Shown here in pieces: positions 33,724 through 41,847 of a stretch of 64,000 nucleotides of DNA. A program made the position numbers and the translations under genes. The notes under the pieces are model-generated. The model saw only the letters and a program-made list of their open reading frames with translations, made no database searches and was not told where the DNA came from. This stretch comes from Pseudomonadota bacterium (GTDB lineage Bacteria > Pseudomonadota > Gammaproteobacteria > Burkholderiales > Burkholderiaceae_B): positions 1 to 64,000 of the forward strand of contig JAEXOO010000047.1 of the NCBI GenBank assembly GCA_023439305.1, in the 5' to 3' direction. Position 1 is the first letter of the stretch. Every line of letters begins with the position of its first letter.

Positions 33724-34032
33724 CTATTCCCCCGCAGGCTCCGCATGAATCCCGCCATCCCGCATCACCAGCCGCACGGGGTCGCCGCGCTGGATGTGCT
33801 CGCCGTGCAGTCGGGCGATCAGCATGGGGCCGGCGGCGCTGGCGATGGTGGCCAGCTGCAGCACCTGGGCCTGGCCATCGGCGCTGCGTTGGAGGCTGTG
33901 GGTCAGTTCCTGCACCGTGCCCGAATCGCAGGGCTCGGGCTGGAACTGGGCGCCATGGCAGCGCGGGCACAGATGGCGGGCGGGAAAGACGTGATGGTCG
34001 CAGTTCAGGCAACGGAAAACAGCGGGGCTCAT
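33724..34032 (-). CDS. DUF35 (Zn-ribbon/OB-fold) acyl-CoA-associated protein
   Basis: 102 residues. The N-terminal rubredoxin-like zinc ribbon has CLNC and CPRC (FRCLNCDHHVFPARHLCPRC), followed by the OB-fold with AQVLQLATIASAAGPMLIAR and GDPVRLVM. Such proteins are obligate partners of thiolase-like enzymes. The ATG overlaps the thiolase-like stop by 4 bp, so the two are coupled. Together they probably form an alpha-beta complex acting on a CoA thioester. Confidence 0.88.
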   Translation of the reverse strand: MSPAVFRCLNCDHHVFPARHLCPRCHGAQFQPEPCDSGTVQELTHSLQRSADGQAQVLQLATIASAAGPMLIARLHGEHIQRGDPVRLVMRDGGIHAEPAGE

Positions 34033-35192
34033 GACAGGGACTCCAGAATCAAAGCAGTGGAACACATGCCGTAGCGGTATTCGACCATGCCGTAGCCGGT
34101 CACCAGACCATAGCGGGCCTGGGCAAGCTGGCGTTCGCCCGCCTGGCCGCCCAGCTGGCGCATGACTTCGACCAATCCGTGCAGGCTGCACGCGGCGCCT
34201 GCTTGCCCGGCCGATAGTTGCCCGCCGGAGGTGTTCAGCGCCAGGCGTCCGGTGGCGATCTCTTCGTGGATGAAGCGCTTGGCGTCCTGCGCCTGGAAAA
34301 ACCCCAGATCCTGCAACTGGGCCAGCACCATGACCGGATAGTCGTCGTAGATGCTGACCACATCCATGTCTGCGGGGCTCAGGCCGCTTTGCGGCCATAG
34401 GTCGGGTGCCAGGCGAGCCAGGCCGGTGCTCAGGCCGTCGCCCTGCTGGTCATCGATATTGTGCAGGCTGCGCAAGGCGCGCACAGTGATGCCGGGCTTG
34501 CCTTGGACGGCCGGGTGATCCTGGCGGGTGACGATGATGGCGTTGGCGCCGTCCACGACAGGCACGCAGTCCAGACGGCCCAGGGGCCAGGCCACGTCCG
34601 GCGCATTCAGGTAGTCGTCCAGGCTCATGGGGGTGCGATAGACGGCTTGCGGGTTCAAGGCTGCCCATTGGCGTTGACGCATGACCAGGGCGCCATAGTC
34701 GGCGCGTTCCAGGCCCAGCGTGCGTGTCTGGGCGGCTGTCAGCATGGCAAAGACCTGGTTCGGACTGCCCGCGCCCAGGGGGCGCAGATGGTCGCTCGTG
34801 GTCTGGTTGTAGTTTTCCACCAGGCGGCGGAAGTCCTCGGCCTCGAAATGGTCGCCGGCCACGATGGCGATGGCGCGCGCATCGCCTGCCTGCACGGCCC
34901 GGATGGCATGCTGCAAAATGTTCAGCCCACTGGCCCCGCCATTGCTGTCATCCATGATCCAGCGCGGCTGCAGTCCCAGTTTCCAGGCCAGGTCGATGGC
35001 GCGGTCGGGGGCGTGCGTGAACGAGGCCACGCCCAGACCGTCGATGTCGCTCGCGCGCAGGCCGGCCTCATCCAGCGCCTGGCGGAACGCCAGGGCCAGC
35101 AGTTCGGATGTGCTGCGCTGGCCGCGCCGTGTGTAGGTGACTTCGGTGGCGCCCAGCAGGCGCACGGTGTTCAGGTTGAAATCAGTGTTCAT
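34029..35192 (-). CDS. Thiolase-like protein (SCP-x/Ltp2 branch) lacking the nucleophilic cysteine
   Basis: 387 residues of thiolase fold. The N-terminal catalytic block, usually CxSG-like, reads DDSNGGASGLNI here, with Gly at about residue 86 in place of the acyl-accepting Cys. Later blocks are present: NTSGGQLSAGQAGAA and CSTALILE at the C-terminus, plus VVSIYDDYPVMVLAQLQDLG. Loss of the cysteine together with a DUF35 partner is characteristic of the Ltp2-type retro-aldolases rather than true thiolases. Operon: acyl-CoA ligase, this gene, DUF35 gene. The substrate is unknown. Confidence 0.85.
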   Translation of the reverse strand: MNTDFNLNTVRLLGATEVTYTRRGQRSTSELLALAFRQALDEAGLRASDIDGLGVASFTHAPDRAIDLAWKLGLQPRWIMDDSNGGASGLNILQHAIRAVQAGDARAIAIVAGDHFEAEDFRRLVENYNQTTSDHLRPLGAGSPNQVFAMLTAAQTRTLGLERADYGALVMRQRQWAALNPQAVYRTPMSLDDYLNAPDVAWPLGRLDCVPVVDGANAIIVTRQDHPAVQGKPGITVRALRSLHNIDDQQGDGLSTGLARLAPDLWPQSGLSPADMDVVSIYDDYPVMVLAQLQDLGFFQAQDAKRFIHEEIATGRLALNTSGGQLSAGQAGAACSLHGLVEVMRQLGGQAGERQLAQARYGLVTGYGMVEYRYGMCSTALILESLS

Positions 35193-35207
35193 GCACGGCT
35201 CTCTGTG

Positions 35208-36824
35208 TCAGCGGCGAACCTGGTAGCCGGCTTTTTCGCGGTCCCAGGTCGCCGGGCCAACGCCGCGGTCACGCAGCGCGAATTTCTGAATTTTGCCATT
35301 TTCGGTGGTGGGCAGGCTGTCGGCGAACTCCACAAAACGCGGTACGGCGAAATACGGCAGGGTGCGTTCGCAGTGGCCCAGCAGCTCCTCGCAACTGACT
35401 TGCACATTCGGGCGCAGCACAATCATGGCCATGACCTCGTCCTCGGCCAGCTCGGACTTGGCGGCGTAAACGGCCACGGTCTGCACGGCCGGATGGCTGG
35501 ACAAGGCCTCTTCGACTTCGAACGAAGAAATGTTCTCGCCGCGACGGCGGATCATGTCTTTCAGGCGATCCACGAAGCGATAGTAGCCGTCCGCGTCGCG
35601 TACCACGCGGTCGCCGGTGTGGAACCACAAGTTCTTCCAGGTTTCCACGGTTTTTTCGGGCATGCCGTAGTAGCCCAGGGCGAAGGCGTAGGGTTCGTCG
35701 GCGCGCAGCAGCAGTTCGCCCACCTGGCCGTCAGGCAGCTCGTTGTCGTTTTCGTCCACGACACGGGCTTCGAAGCCGTCGGACAGGCGGCCCATGTAGC
35801 CGTTGCGCTGCTCTTCGATGCCGCGCCCCATCACATAGTTGGTTTCCGTCGATCCGAATCCGTCCAGCAGGTGCATGCCGCAGCGCTCGAGGAACTGGGC
35901 ATGAAACTGCTCGGGTACGCCAGGCCCCAGGGCGATGCGCGTCTTGTGCAGCTTTTCGGATGGGACGACGGGCTTGGACAGCAGGATGGGCACCATGGCG
36001 CCCAGCAGGTACGTGACGGTGGCGCCGGTCTCGTGCAGATTATCGAAGAAGCGGCTGGCCGAGAACTTGCGGTCCGCAACCATGCGGGCGTCGCTGACCA
36101 GGGCCTGGAAGAAGGTGTTGAGCGCATTGGTGTGGAACATGGGCAGACAGGTGTAGAGCACGTCGTCGGGACGCATGCCCAGCTTGCTGGCCGTGTAGAT
36201 GCCCCACCAATAGAACTGGGCGTGTGGGCATTGTACGCCTTTGGACGGCCCCGAAGTGCCGGAAGTGTACAGAATGGCCAGCGTGTCGCCGGGGGCGATA
36301 TCGGCCGGCTCACAGTATTCACCCAGAGGGGGAAGTTCGCAGGTGGCTACGCCCAGCGGCTGAGCGGATTTTTCACCGGGAACCAGCCAGGCCTGCGTCA
36401 CGCAGGTGGCCGCCAGGTCCACCTCTGACAGCAAAGGCGTCAGATCTGTTTCCACGACCAACAGCGTGGCGCCGCTGTTGCCCAGGATATGTTGCAGCTG
36501 CGCGCCGCGCGAGGCGGTGTTGATGGGTACGACGACGGCGCCTAGCCAGCCGCATCCCAGTACCATGTCCAGGAACTCCCGGCGGTTGGTGCACAGCAGA
36601 GCGACCCGGTCGCCGCGGCGTATGCCGGCGGCGGCCAGGCGGCTGGCGCTGGCGGCGGCGGCTTGCAGGGTCTGCGCACCGGTATAGCTGCTTTGCCGAT
36701 CCGAGAATAGAGGCGCATCGCCCATGCGCTCGGCGCGCAGGCGCAGCAAGGCGGGCACGGTGCGCTGGGCGGCGGGCACCGAATACAGCGGCAATTGAGA
36801 GGCGGGAATGGAATGGGCGTGCAT
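35208..36824 (-). CDS. Acyl-CoA synthetase (AMP-forming, class I adenylating)
   Basis: 538 residues. Motifs: A3 LAILYTSGTSGPSKGV, A5 LLDGFGSTETNYV, A7/A8 FHTGDRVVRDADGYYRFVDR then LKDMIRRRGENISSFEVEEA, and the catalytic lysine in TTENGKIQKFALRD. It activates a carboxylic acid to its CoA thioester, probably the first step of the pathway shared with the thiolase-like/DUF35 pair 15 bp downstream. The ATG at 36824 has GGGAGA upstream. It is divergent from a Bug-type receptor, which may bring in the acid. Confidence 0.9.
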   Translation of the reverse strand: MHAHSIPASQLPLYSVPAAQRTVPALLRLRAERMGDAPLFSDRQSSYTGAQTLQAAAASASRLAAAGIRRGDRVALLCTNRREFLDMVLGCGWLGAVVVPINTASRGAQLQHILGNSGATLLVVETDLTPLLSEVDLAATCVTQAWLVPGEKSAQPLGVATCELPPLGEYCEPADIAPGDTLAILYTSGTSGPSKGVQCPHAQFYWWGIYTASKLGMRPDDVLYTCLPMFHTNALNTFFQALVSDARMVADRKFSASRFFDNLHETGATVTYLLGAMVPILLSKPVVPSEKLHKTRIALGPGVPEQFHAQFLERCGMHLLDGFGSTETNYVMGRGIEEQRNGYMGRLSDGFEARVVDENDNELPDGQVGELLLRADEPYAFALGYYGMPEKTVETWKNLWFHTGDRVVRDADGYYRFVDRLKDMIRRRGENISSFEVEEALSSHPAVQTVAVYAAKSELAEDEVMAMIVLRPNVQVSCEELLGHCERTLPYFAVPRFVEFADSLPTTENGKIQKFALRDRGVGPATWDREKAGYQVRR

Positions 36825-37129
36825 GTCTGTCTCCCGGCAAACCGCGCGAAACGAAGGCGGCAAGCCGATTTATATGGGTGGAATCACTAATACCGTACAA
36901 ACAGTATACTGCAATATATTATTTAGAAATTCATTTCCTCAGCCGGAAAAACCCGTAGTGCAGAAGACGGTAAAGTGGGACACATCGCTGCTGCATCATT
37001 GGAATACCGGCCATGGGGTGGAGGAGGCAGGCATGGCGCAACCCATGGAAGCACGGCCTGTGAACAGGCCCGCAGCAGCGGGCGCGACAATGACTTTGAA
37101 TGAGCCCAGACAGGCTCCGGGGATGAACT
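36825..37129. promoter_or_regulatory. 305-bp divergent region, acyl-CoA ligase / Bug receptor
   Basis: No gene recognised here. An AT-rich core at about 36880-36930 contains the perfect 10-bp palindrome CAGTATACTG (36902-36911), of the TATAC-centred kind bound by GntR-type regulators, and AATATATTATTT just after it. The part nearer the Bug gene is GC-rich with no clear signal. The core is the likely divergent promoter and operator. Confidence 0.45.
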
Positions 37130-38086
37130 ATGAAGTTGTGGCTTAAATTCGCTACCTGCTGCGCCGTGATGCTGGGCGCACAGGCCCATGCGCAGGAAAA
37201 GAACGTCACTCTGGTGGTGCCCTACCCGCCCGGTGGCGCCGCCGACCAGCTCGCCCGGGTGATTTCGCAGGAAATGGGCACGCGCTTCGGCCAGAAGGTG
37301 ATTGTGGAGAACCGTCCAGGCGCCGGCGCTCAGGTAGCCATGAATGTGGTCAAGAACGCCAATCCTGCCGCCATGGGCACGGTGCTGTTCCTGGCCGACA
37401 GCGGCGCCTATTCGTTGAACCGCCATCTGTACAAGCGCCTGAACTACAACGTGGCCACTGACTTGGTGCCCATGACACTGGCTGCCAAAGCCCCTGTGTT
37501 CCTGCTGGTGAACAAGGACAGTCCGTTCAAGAGCGTGCAGGACCTGGTGGCGGCCGGCAAGCAGCACGAGTTGACCTATGGCTCGCCCGGCATGGGCACA
37601 GGCACGCATTTGTTGGGCGAGATGCTGCGCAAGGAAACGGGTGCGCGCCTGGTGCACGTGCCTTATAAAGGCGCGGGTCCGGCCTTGATTGACGCTGTCA
37701 GCGGTCAGATCGACTTTATTTTCGACGTGCTGACCGGCAGCCGCGGCTTCCTGGAAGACGGTCGCCTGCGCGCCATCGCCGCCGCCACGACCGAGCGCAG
37801 CCCATTGCGTCCTGACGTGCCAACCATTGCCGAAAGCGGTATCCCGAATGTGGCATTCACGATCTGGTGGGGTATCTCGGCCAAGGCCGGCACGCCCGCC
37901 GACGACGTGGCGCGTCTGACCGAGCAATTGACGACCGTGCTGAAGGAGCCCGAAGTCGTCAAGAAATTCGTGGACTTCGGTATTCAGATCGAGTCCTCGA
38001 CGCCCCAGGAGTTCTCCGAGTTGATCGAACAAGACGCCAAGTCCATGGGGCCCATGATCCAGTCCTTGGACATCACGCTGGATTGA
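37130..38086 (+). CDS. Bug/TTT-family periplasmic solute-binding protein
   Basis: 318 residues. The signal peptide is cleaved after AHA (MKLWLKFATCCAVMLGAQAHA). Family blocks: VTLVVPYPPGGAADQLARVI, GQKVIVENRPGAGAQVAMNV, LTYGSPGMGTGTHLLGEML, VHVPYKGAGPALIDAVSGQI and RPDVPTIAESGIPN. Bug proteins bind carboxylates and are abundant in Alcaligenaceae. No TctAB permease is linked, as is common for orphan Bug receptors. It is divergent from the acyl-CoA ligase operon and may provide or sense its substrate. Confidence 0.93.
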   Translation: MKLWLKFATCCAVMLGAQAHAQEKNVTLVVPYPPGGAADQLARVISQEMGTRFGQKVIVENRPGAGAQVAMNVVKNANPAAMGTVLFLADSGAYSLNRHLYKRLNYNVATDLVPMTLAAKAPVFLLVNKDSPFKSVQDLVAAGKQHELTYGSPGMGTGTHLLGEMLRKETGARLVHVPYKGAGPALIDAVSGQIDFIFDVLTGSRGFLEDGRLRAIAAATTERSPLRPDVPTIAESGIPNVAFTIWWGISAKAGTPADDVARLTEQLTTVLKEPEVVKKFVDFGIQIESSTPQEFSELIEQDAKSMGPMIQSLDITLD

Positions 38087-38110
38087 TTGACCTAGCGTAA
38101 ACAGAGTACG

Positions 38111-38143
38111 CGCCCTTTTGGCATTGTGTCCGCCAAGAGGGCG
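38111..38143 (+). terminator. Terminator after the Bug receptor gene
   Basis: Stem CGCCCTTTTGGC / GCCAAGAGGGCG with one G-T pair and a 9-nt loop, followed by TTTTTTT on the plus strand. It lies 25 bp past the stop. Confidence 0.9.
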
Positions 38144-38209
38144 TTTTTTTATGCGACGTGCAGACTCTCTGCCAGGCTGAGGCCGGACTTCACCGGCCTC
38201 GCGACAAGG

Positions 38210-39868
38210 TCAGGATTGATGCCCTGCCCGCAGCCGGAACACCGCCACCGCCTGTACCAGGCTCTGCGCCTGGCTGCGCAGGCTGCCCGCGGCGGCCGCC
38301 ATTTCGTCGACCAGCGCGGCGTTTTGTTGGGTGACGCCGTCCATTTGCGTGACGGCCTCGCCGATCTGGGTGACGCCTGTGCTTTGCTCGATGCTGGCGG
38401 CGCTGATCTCGCCCATGATGTCGGTCACGCGGCGGATCGAGGTCACGACATTGCTCATGGTCTCGCCGGCCTTGTCCACCAGCTGAGTTCCCTGGCCCAC
38501 GCGCTCGACGCTGGCATTGATCAGGTCCTTGATTTCTTTGGCCGCCTGGGCGCTGCGCTGGGCCAGAGAGCGCACCTCGCCCGCTACTACGGCAAAGCCC
38601 TTGCCTTGCTCGCCGGCGCGGGCAGCCTCCACGGCCGCATTCAGGGCCAGGATATTGGTCTGGAAGGCAATGCCGTCGATGACACCGATGATGTCTGCGA
38701 TCTTGCGACTGGATTCGTTGATGCCTTTCATGGTGTCCACGACTTCCGCCACCACACTGCCGCCGTGTTCCGCGACCGTGCTGGCCGTGACCGCCAGCTG
38801 ATTGGCCTGGCGGGCATTGTCGGCGTTCTGCCGGACGGTGGCCGACAGCTCCTCCATGGACGCGGCGGTTTCTTCCAGCGCGCTGGCCTGATTGCCGGTG
38901 CGCGTGCTCAGGTCGTGGTTGCCCTGTGCGATCTGGGCGCTGGCGACGGCCACGGAGTCGCTGCCTTGTCGCACAGTGGAGACCACGGTCACCAGGCTAT
39001 GCTGCATGCGCCGGAGCGCGTCCATCAGTTGCGCTACTTCGTCGCGGCCGCTGGAGGCTATGGTGTTGGTCAGGTTGCCCTGGGCCACGTCGTCGGCCAC
39101 TGTGACGGCCTGGCGCATGGACACGATGACGCTGTTGAAGATGCTCCAGAGCATCAGGAAGAACAGGCCCAGCGCCAGGGCGCTGCTGCTTAGCTGCAGG
39201 GCGGTCCAGCGCGCTGCCGACGCCTGGGCGGCCGCAATGGCGCCGGTGGTGCGGGCATCCAGCAATTGAAAGAAATCACTGACGGGCTCCATGATGCGGG
39301 CTTTGGTGCGATGGTAGGCGGCGCCATTGACCAGCTCGCGCGCCGTGTCCAGCTCGGGAGCATCGGGGGGGAGCTCCTTGACCAGCTTGATGGCTTGCAT
39401 CTCGGTCTGGGCCAGGGCGATGGACAGGCTGGCTGCCTCGCTGAGCTTGGCCAGCTCGGCGCTGGAAAAGTCCGCTTGTCGCATCAGCTCCAGCAGAGCG
39501 ACGGTCGGGCCGCTGGCGCCGGGCACTGCGATGCCGGCCGCGCGCAGGTCCCAGTAGATGCCTTCATAGCCGCCGGGGCGGGCAATTTTGCCGGCCTGGA
39601 TGTCGGCGACCTCGTGGTATTGCTGTTCCCAGCGCGCCTCGCCGGTATCGACATAGGAGCGCACCAGGCGGGTCAGGTCGTCGGAGTTGCGGCGCAGCTC
39701 ATTGGCGAGCATGTAGGAGGTATAGCGTTGCTGATAGGCTTGTGCGACGGTATCAGCAGCCTGGTTGACTCGCCATTGGGTTACGGCCAGCACGCCGATG
39801 ACGATGCACAGCAAGCCGGTCAGAACCAATAGCTTCTGGCGCAAGCGCAGGTGATGAAGAATGGACAT
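38210..39868 (-). CDS. Methyl-accepting chemotaxis protein
   Basis: 552 residues. A first membrane segment near 11-31, a periplasmic helical sensor of about 180 residues, a second membrane segment near 211-235, HAMP (VADDVAQGNLTNTI) and then the cytoplasmic signalling domain. The tip reads EAARAGEQGKGFAVVAGEVR (residues near 420-440), intact for CheA/CheW binding. Flanking methylation helices include LSTRTGNQASALEETAASME. The C-terminus (RAGHQS) lacks a CheR-docking pentapeptide. Ligand unknown. The upstream region carries two unusual hairpins (39911-39996). Confidence 0.93.
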   Translation of the reverse strand: MSILHHLRLRQKLLVLTGLLCIVIGVLAVTQWRVNQAADTVAQAYQQRYTSYMLANELRRNSDDLTRLVRSYVDTGEARWEQQYHEVADIQAGKIARPGGYEGIYWDLRAAGIAVPGASGPTVALLELMRQADFSSAELAKLSEAASLSIALAQTEMQAIKLVKELPPDAPELDTARELVNGAAYHRTKARIMEPVSDFFQLLDARTTGAIAAAQASAARWTALQLSSSALALGLFFLMLWSIFNSVIVSMRQAVTVADDVAQGNLTNTIASSGRDEVAQLMDALRRMQHSLVTVVSTVRQGSDSVAVASAQIAQGNHDLSTRTGNQASALEETAASMEELSATVRQNADNARQANQLAVTASTVAEHGGSVVAEVVDTMKGINESSRKIADIIGVIDGIAFQTNILALNAAVEAARAGEQGKGFAVVAGEVRSLAQRSAQAAKEIKDLINASVERVGQGTQLVDKAGETMSNVVTSIRRVTDIMGEISAASIEQSTGVTQIGEAVTQMDGVTQQNAALVDEMAAAAGSLRSQAQSLVQAVAVFRLRAGHQS

Positions 39869-39910
39869 GAAGCGCCTTTTGTCTCTTTATTATGTTGAAG
39901 TCGCCCTGTG

Positions 39911-39996
39911 CAGGGCTGATATAGGGTCAGCCCTGTCTGCGATTTCCATGTCTGTGCGGGCAGGGCTGATGCGATTACGGCATCCGCCCTGCCCGC
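39911..39996. repeat. Two tandem hairpins upstream of the chemoreceptor gene
   Basis: CAGGGCTGA-7 nt-TCAGCCCTG (39911-39935) is a perfect 9-bp inverted repeat. A second hairpin at 39956-39996 pairs GCGGGCAGGGC with GCCCTGCCCGC, then GATGC with GCATC around a 7-nt loop, leaving one T/C mismatch. The arm CAGGGCTGAT recurs at 39961, so the two hairpins could also pair with each other. No U-run follows. They lie between gntR and the chemoreceptor start, in the probable 5' leader of the latter. Confidence 0.65.
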
Positions 39997-40043
39997 TTTA
40001 GACCGCATGGCAAGAATTAAAGACGTTTTTTAGGATGTTTCTG

Positions 40044-40712
40044 TCAGGCCAGCAACTGCGCCTGTTTCAGGCAGTAGGCCGCGCTGCAGATGACCAGATT
40101 TTCGTGGATCAGGCGGGCTGCTTCGTCGGCTTGTTGCTGGCGGAATGCCTCGCAGATGCCCTGGGCGCGCTGCATGGTTTCCAGGCGAAAGCGGGCATCC
40201 TGCAGACAGGCGATGCGCGCCTGGTCGGCGCGGTCATGCAGACGCTCCATGGTGTCCACCAATTGCTTGTTGGGCACCATATTGATCCAGGCGCTGCGAA
40301 AGGACCAGTTGGCCTGGATATTGTCCAGGGGATCGCCCTGTTGATGGGTGGCTTCGATGCGGGCCACGGCCTGCTCCATGGCCAGCAGGCCCATGGCGCT
40401 CTGGTTGCGGCAGGCATGATGCGCGGCGGCCGGCTCGAGCAGCAGGCGCACGGAAAAAATGTCCTCGATGTCCTGCGGCGTGTAGACCTTGAGCACGAAG
40501 CCGCGCGAGGTGCTGTCCAGCATGCCCTCGTTTTTCAGTTGCAGCAGAGCTTCGCGCACGGGCATGCGCGATACATTCAGGCTGGAGGCGATTTCGTTGT
40601 CCACCAGCCGAACATCAAAGCCGATCTTGCCCAGGGCGATGTCCTGGCGCAGCATGCCGTAGACCTGTTCTCGGATATTGGGTTCGCGTTTTTTGTAGGG
40701 GGAGGCAGCCAT
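40044..40712 (-). CDS. GntR-family regulator, FCD (FadR) subfamily
   Basis: 222 residues. The N-terminal winged HTH reads NIREQVYGMLRQDIALGKIG, LVDNEIASSLNVSRMPVREA and LLQLKNEGMLDSTSRGFVLK. The FCD effector domain follows (DIEDIFSVRLLLEPAAAHHA, then HDRADQARIACL and IHENL region with metal-binding histidines). Divergent from the next LysR gene. The target could be the neighbouring dadA or acyl-CoA ligase loci; not determined. Confidence 0.9.
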   Translation of the reverse strand: MAASPYKKREPNIREQVYGMLRQDIALGKIGFDVRLVDNEIASSLNVSRMPVREALLQLKNEGMLDSTSRGFVLKVYTPQDIEDIFSVRLLLEPAAAHHACRNQSAMGLLAMEQAVARIEATHQQGDPLDNIQANWSFRSAWINMVPNKQLVDTMERLHDRADQARIACLQDARFRLETMQRAQGICEAFRQQQADEAARLIHENLVICSAAYCLKQAQLLA

Positions 40713-40864
40713 GAAAGCACGCGGCGCGAGGCACGCGAAAAAAGAGTGGATGTGACGGGCTATAGGATAGCAAGGAAGCGCGGGGGGGCGATCCGATTTA
40801 TGCTAGCGCTGGCGGCGACCATGGGCGGTCGGGCCGTGAGCCCTTGAAACAGGAGAATCAATCA

Positions 40865-41752
40865 GTGCGCTGGCGCCATGTGGAAATCTTCGATGCGATC
40901 TGTCGGGGCGGAACCCTGACGGAGGCGGCGCGCCTGCTGCATATTTCCCAGCCGGCGGCCAGCAAGCTGCTGGCCACGGCGGAAATGCAGTTGGGCTTTC
41001 GCTTGTTCGATCGCGTGCGCGGCCGGCTGGTGCCGACCCGAGAAGCCGGTATTCTGGCGCCCCACGTGGCGCGTCTGCATCAGGAGCTGGGGGATGTGGG
41101 CCGGTTGGCGCGCAATCTGCGCTTTCATCACCAAGGACTGTGGCGCATCGGCAGCAGCCCGGCGTTTGGCCTGGAGCTGTTGCCGGTCGCGGTCAGTCGC
41201 TGCCGCCAGGCCCATCCGGCCATGAGCTTCGAGCTGCGCACGCATCACAGCGGCGAGCTGCTGCAGGCGCTGGAGACGCGCGACCTGGACATGGTGCTGA
41301 CCTTTGACCAAGGCGAGCACCCCGGGGTGCAGCGCCAGGAACTGGCAGCGACCCAGCTGGTGCACGTGGCGCCCAGCGGCGCGCCGGCGCTGCGCTCCTG
41401 GGCCGACATGGCGGCGCGCTCGTTCATTGCCTTGGATGCGCAGGACCCCATGGGCGCCATGGTGGAGCGTCTGCTGGAGGCCCATGTACCGGAGTTCGCA
41501 CCGGTCATGCGGGTGCAGACGCATTACGTCGCTTGCTCGCTGGTCATGCAGGGCGCCGGAGAGGCCCTGGTGGATCTGGTGACGGCGCGCGCCATGCTGC
41601 GTCCGGGCTTGTGCCTGCATCGTCTGCCGCAGGCTCTGGACGTGCCGGTCAGTATCCTGACGGTGCACGATGACGCGGGTTCGGGGTCGCGGCAGGTGGT
41701 GTTGGATCACATTCGCCAGGCCCTGCTGGAGTGTGACTTTCCAGAGGCGTAA
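40865..41752 (+). CDS. LysR-family transcriptional regulator
   Basis: 295 residues. The HTH reads HVEIFDAICRGGTLTEAARL and ISQPAASKLLATAEMQLGFR. The effector domain includes WRIGSSPAFGLELLPVAVSR and LDMVLTFDQGEHPGV. I chose GTG 40865, 8 bp after CAGGAGA, over a TTG at 40844 that would place the ribosome site inside the gene. It lies directly upstream of dadA in the same orientation and is its likely regulator. Confidence 0.88.
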   Translation: MRWRHVEIFDAICRGGTLTEAARLLHISQPAASKLLATAEMQLGFRLFDRVRGRLVPTREAGILAPHVARLHQELGDVGRLARNLRFHHQGLWRIGSSPAFGLELLPVAVSRCRQAHPAMSFELRTHHSGELLQALETRDLDMVLTFDQGEHPGVQRQELAATQLVHVAPSGAPALRSWADMAARSFIALDAQDPMGAMVERLLEAHVPEFAPVMRVQTHYVACSLVMQGAGEALVDLVTARAMLRPGLCLHRLPQALDVPVSILTVHDDAGSGSRQVVLDHIRQALLECDFPEA

Positions 41753-41754
41753 TT

Positions 41755-41833
41755 CCATAACCTCAGGTTATGGAGAGCGGTGTTTTTTGATTGGCCTGCA
41801 AGGCTAGGCAAGCGCAGAATAACCGGTAGTTAT
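41755..41833 (+). promoter_or_regulatory. Two ATAAC-type dyads between the LysR gene and dadA
   Basis: CCATAACCT-C-AGGTTATGG (41755-41773) is a perfect 19-bp palindrome starting 2 bp past the LysR stop. A second dyad ATAAC-5 nt-GTTAT lies at 41819-41833, 15 bp before the dadA ATG. The half-site ATAACC is common to both and the centres are about 62 bp apart (roughly six helical turns). Probable operator pair for dadA. Confidence 0.55.
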
Positions 41834-41847
41834 CGGGAGTTTTCTGC

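Noticed and set aside
34461..36428. 655-codon plus-strand open frame over the thiolase-like and ligase genes
   Set aside because: Antisense shadow; both minus-strand genes have full family motifs in their own frames.
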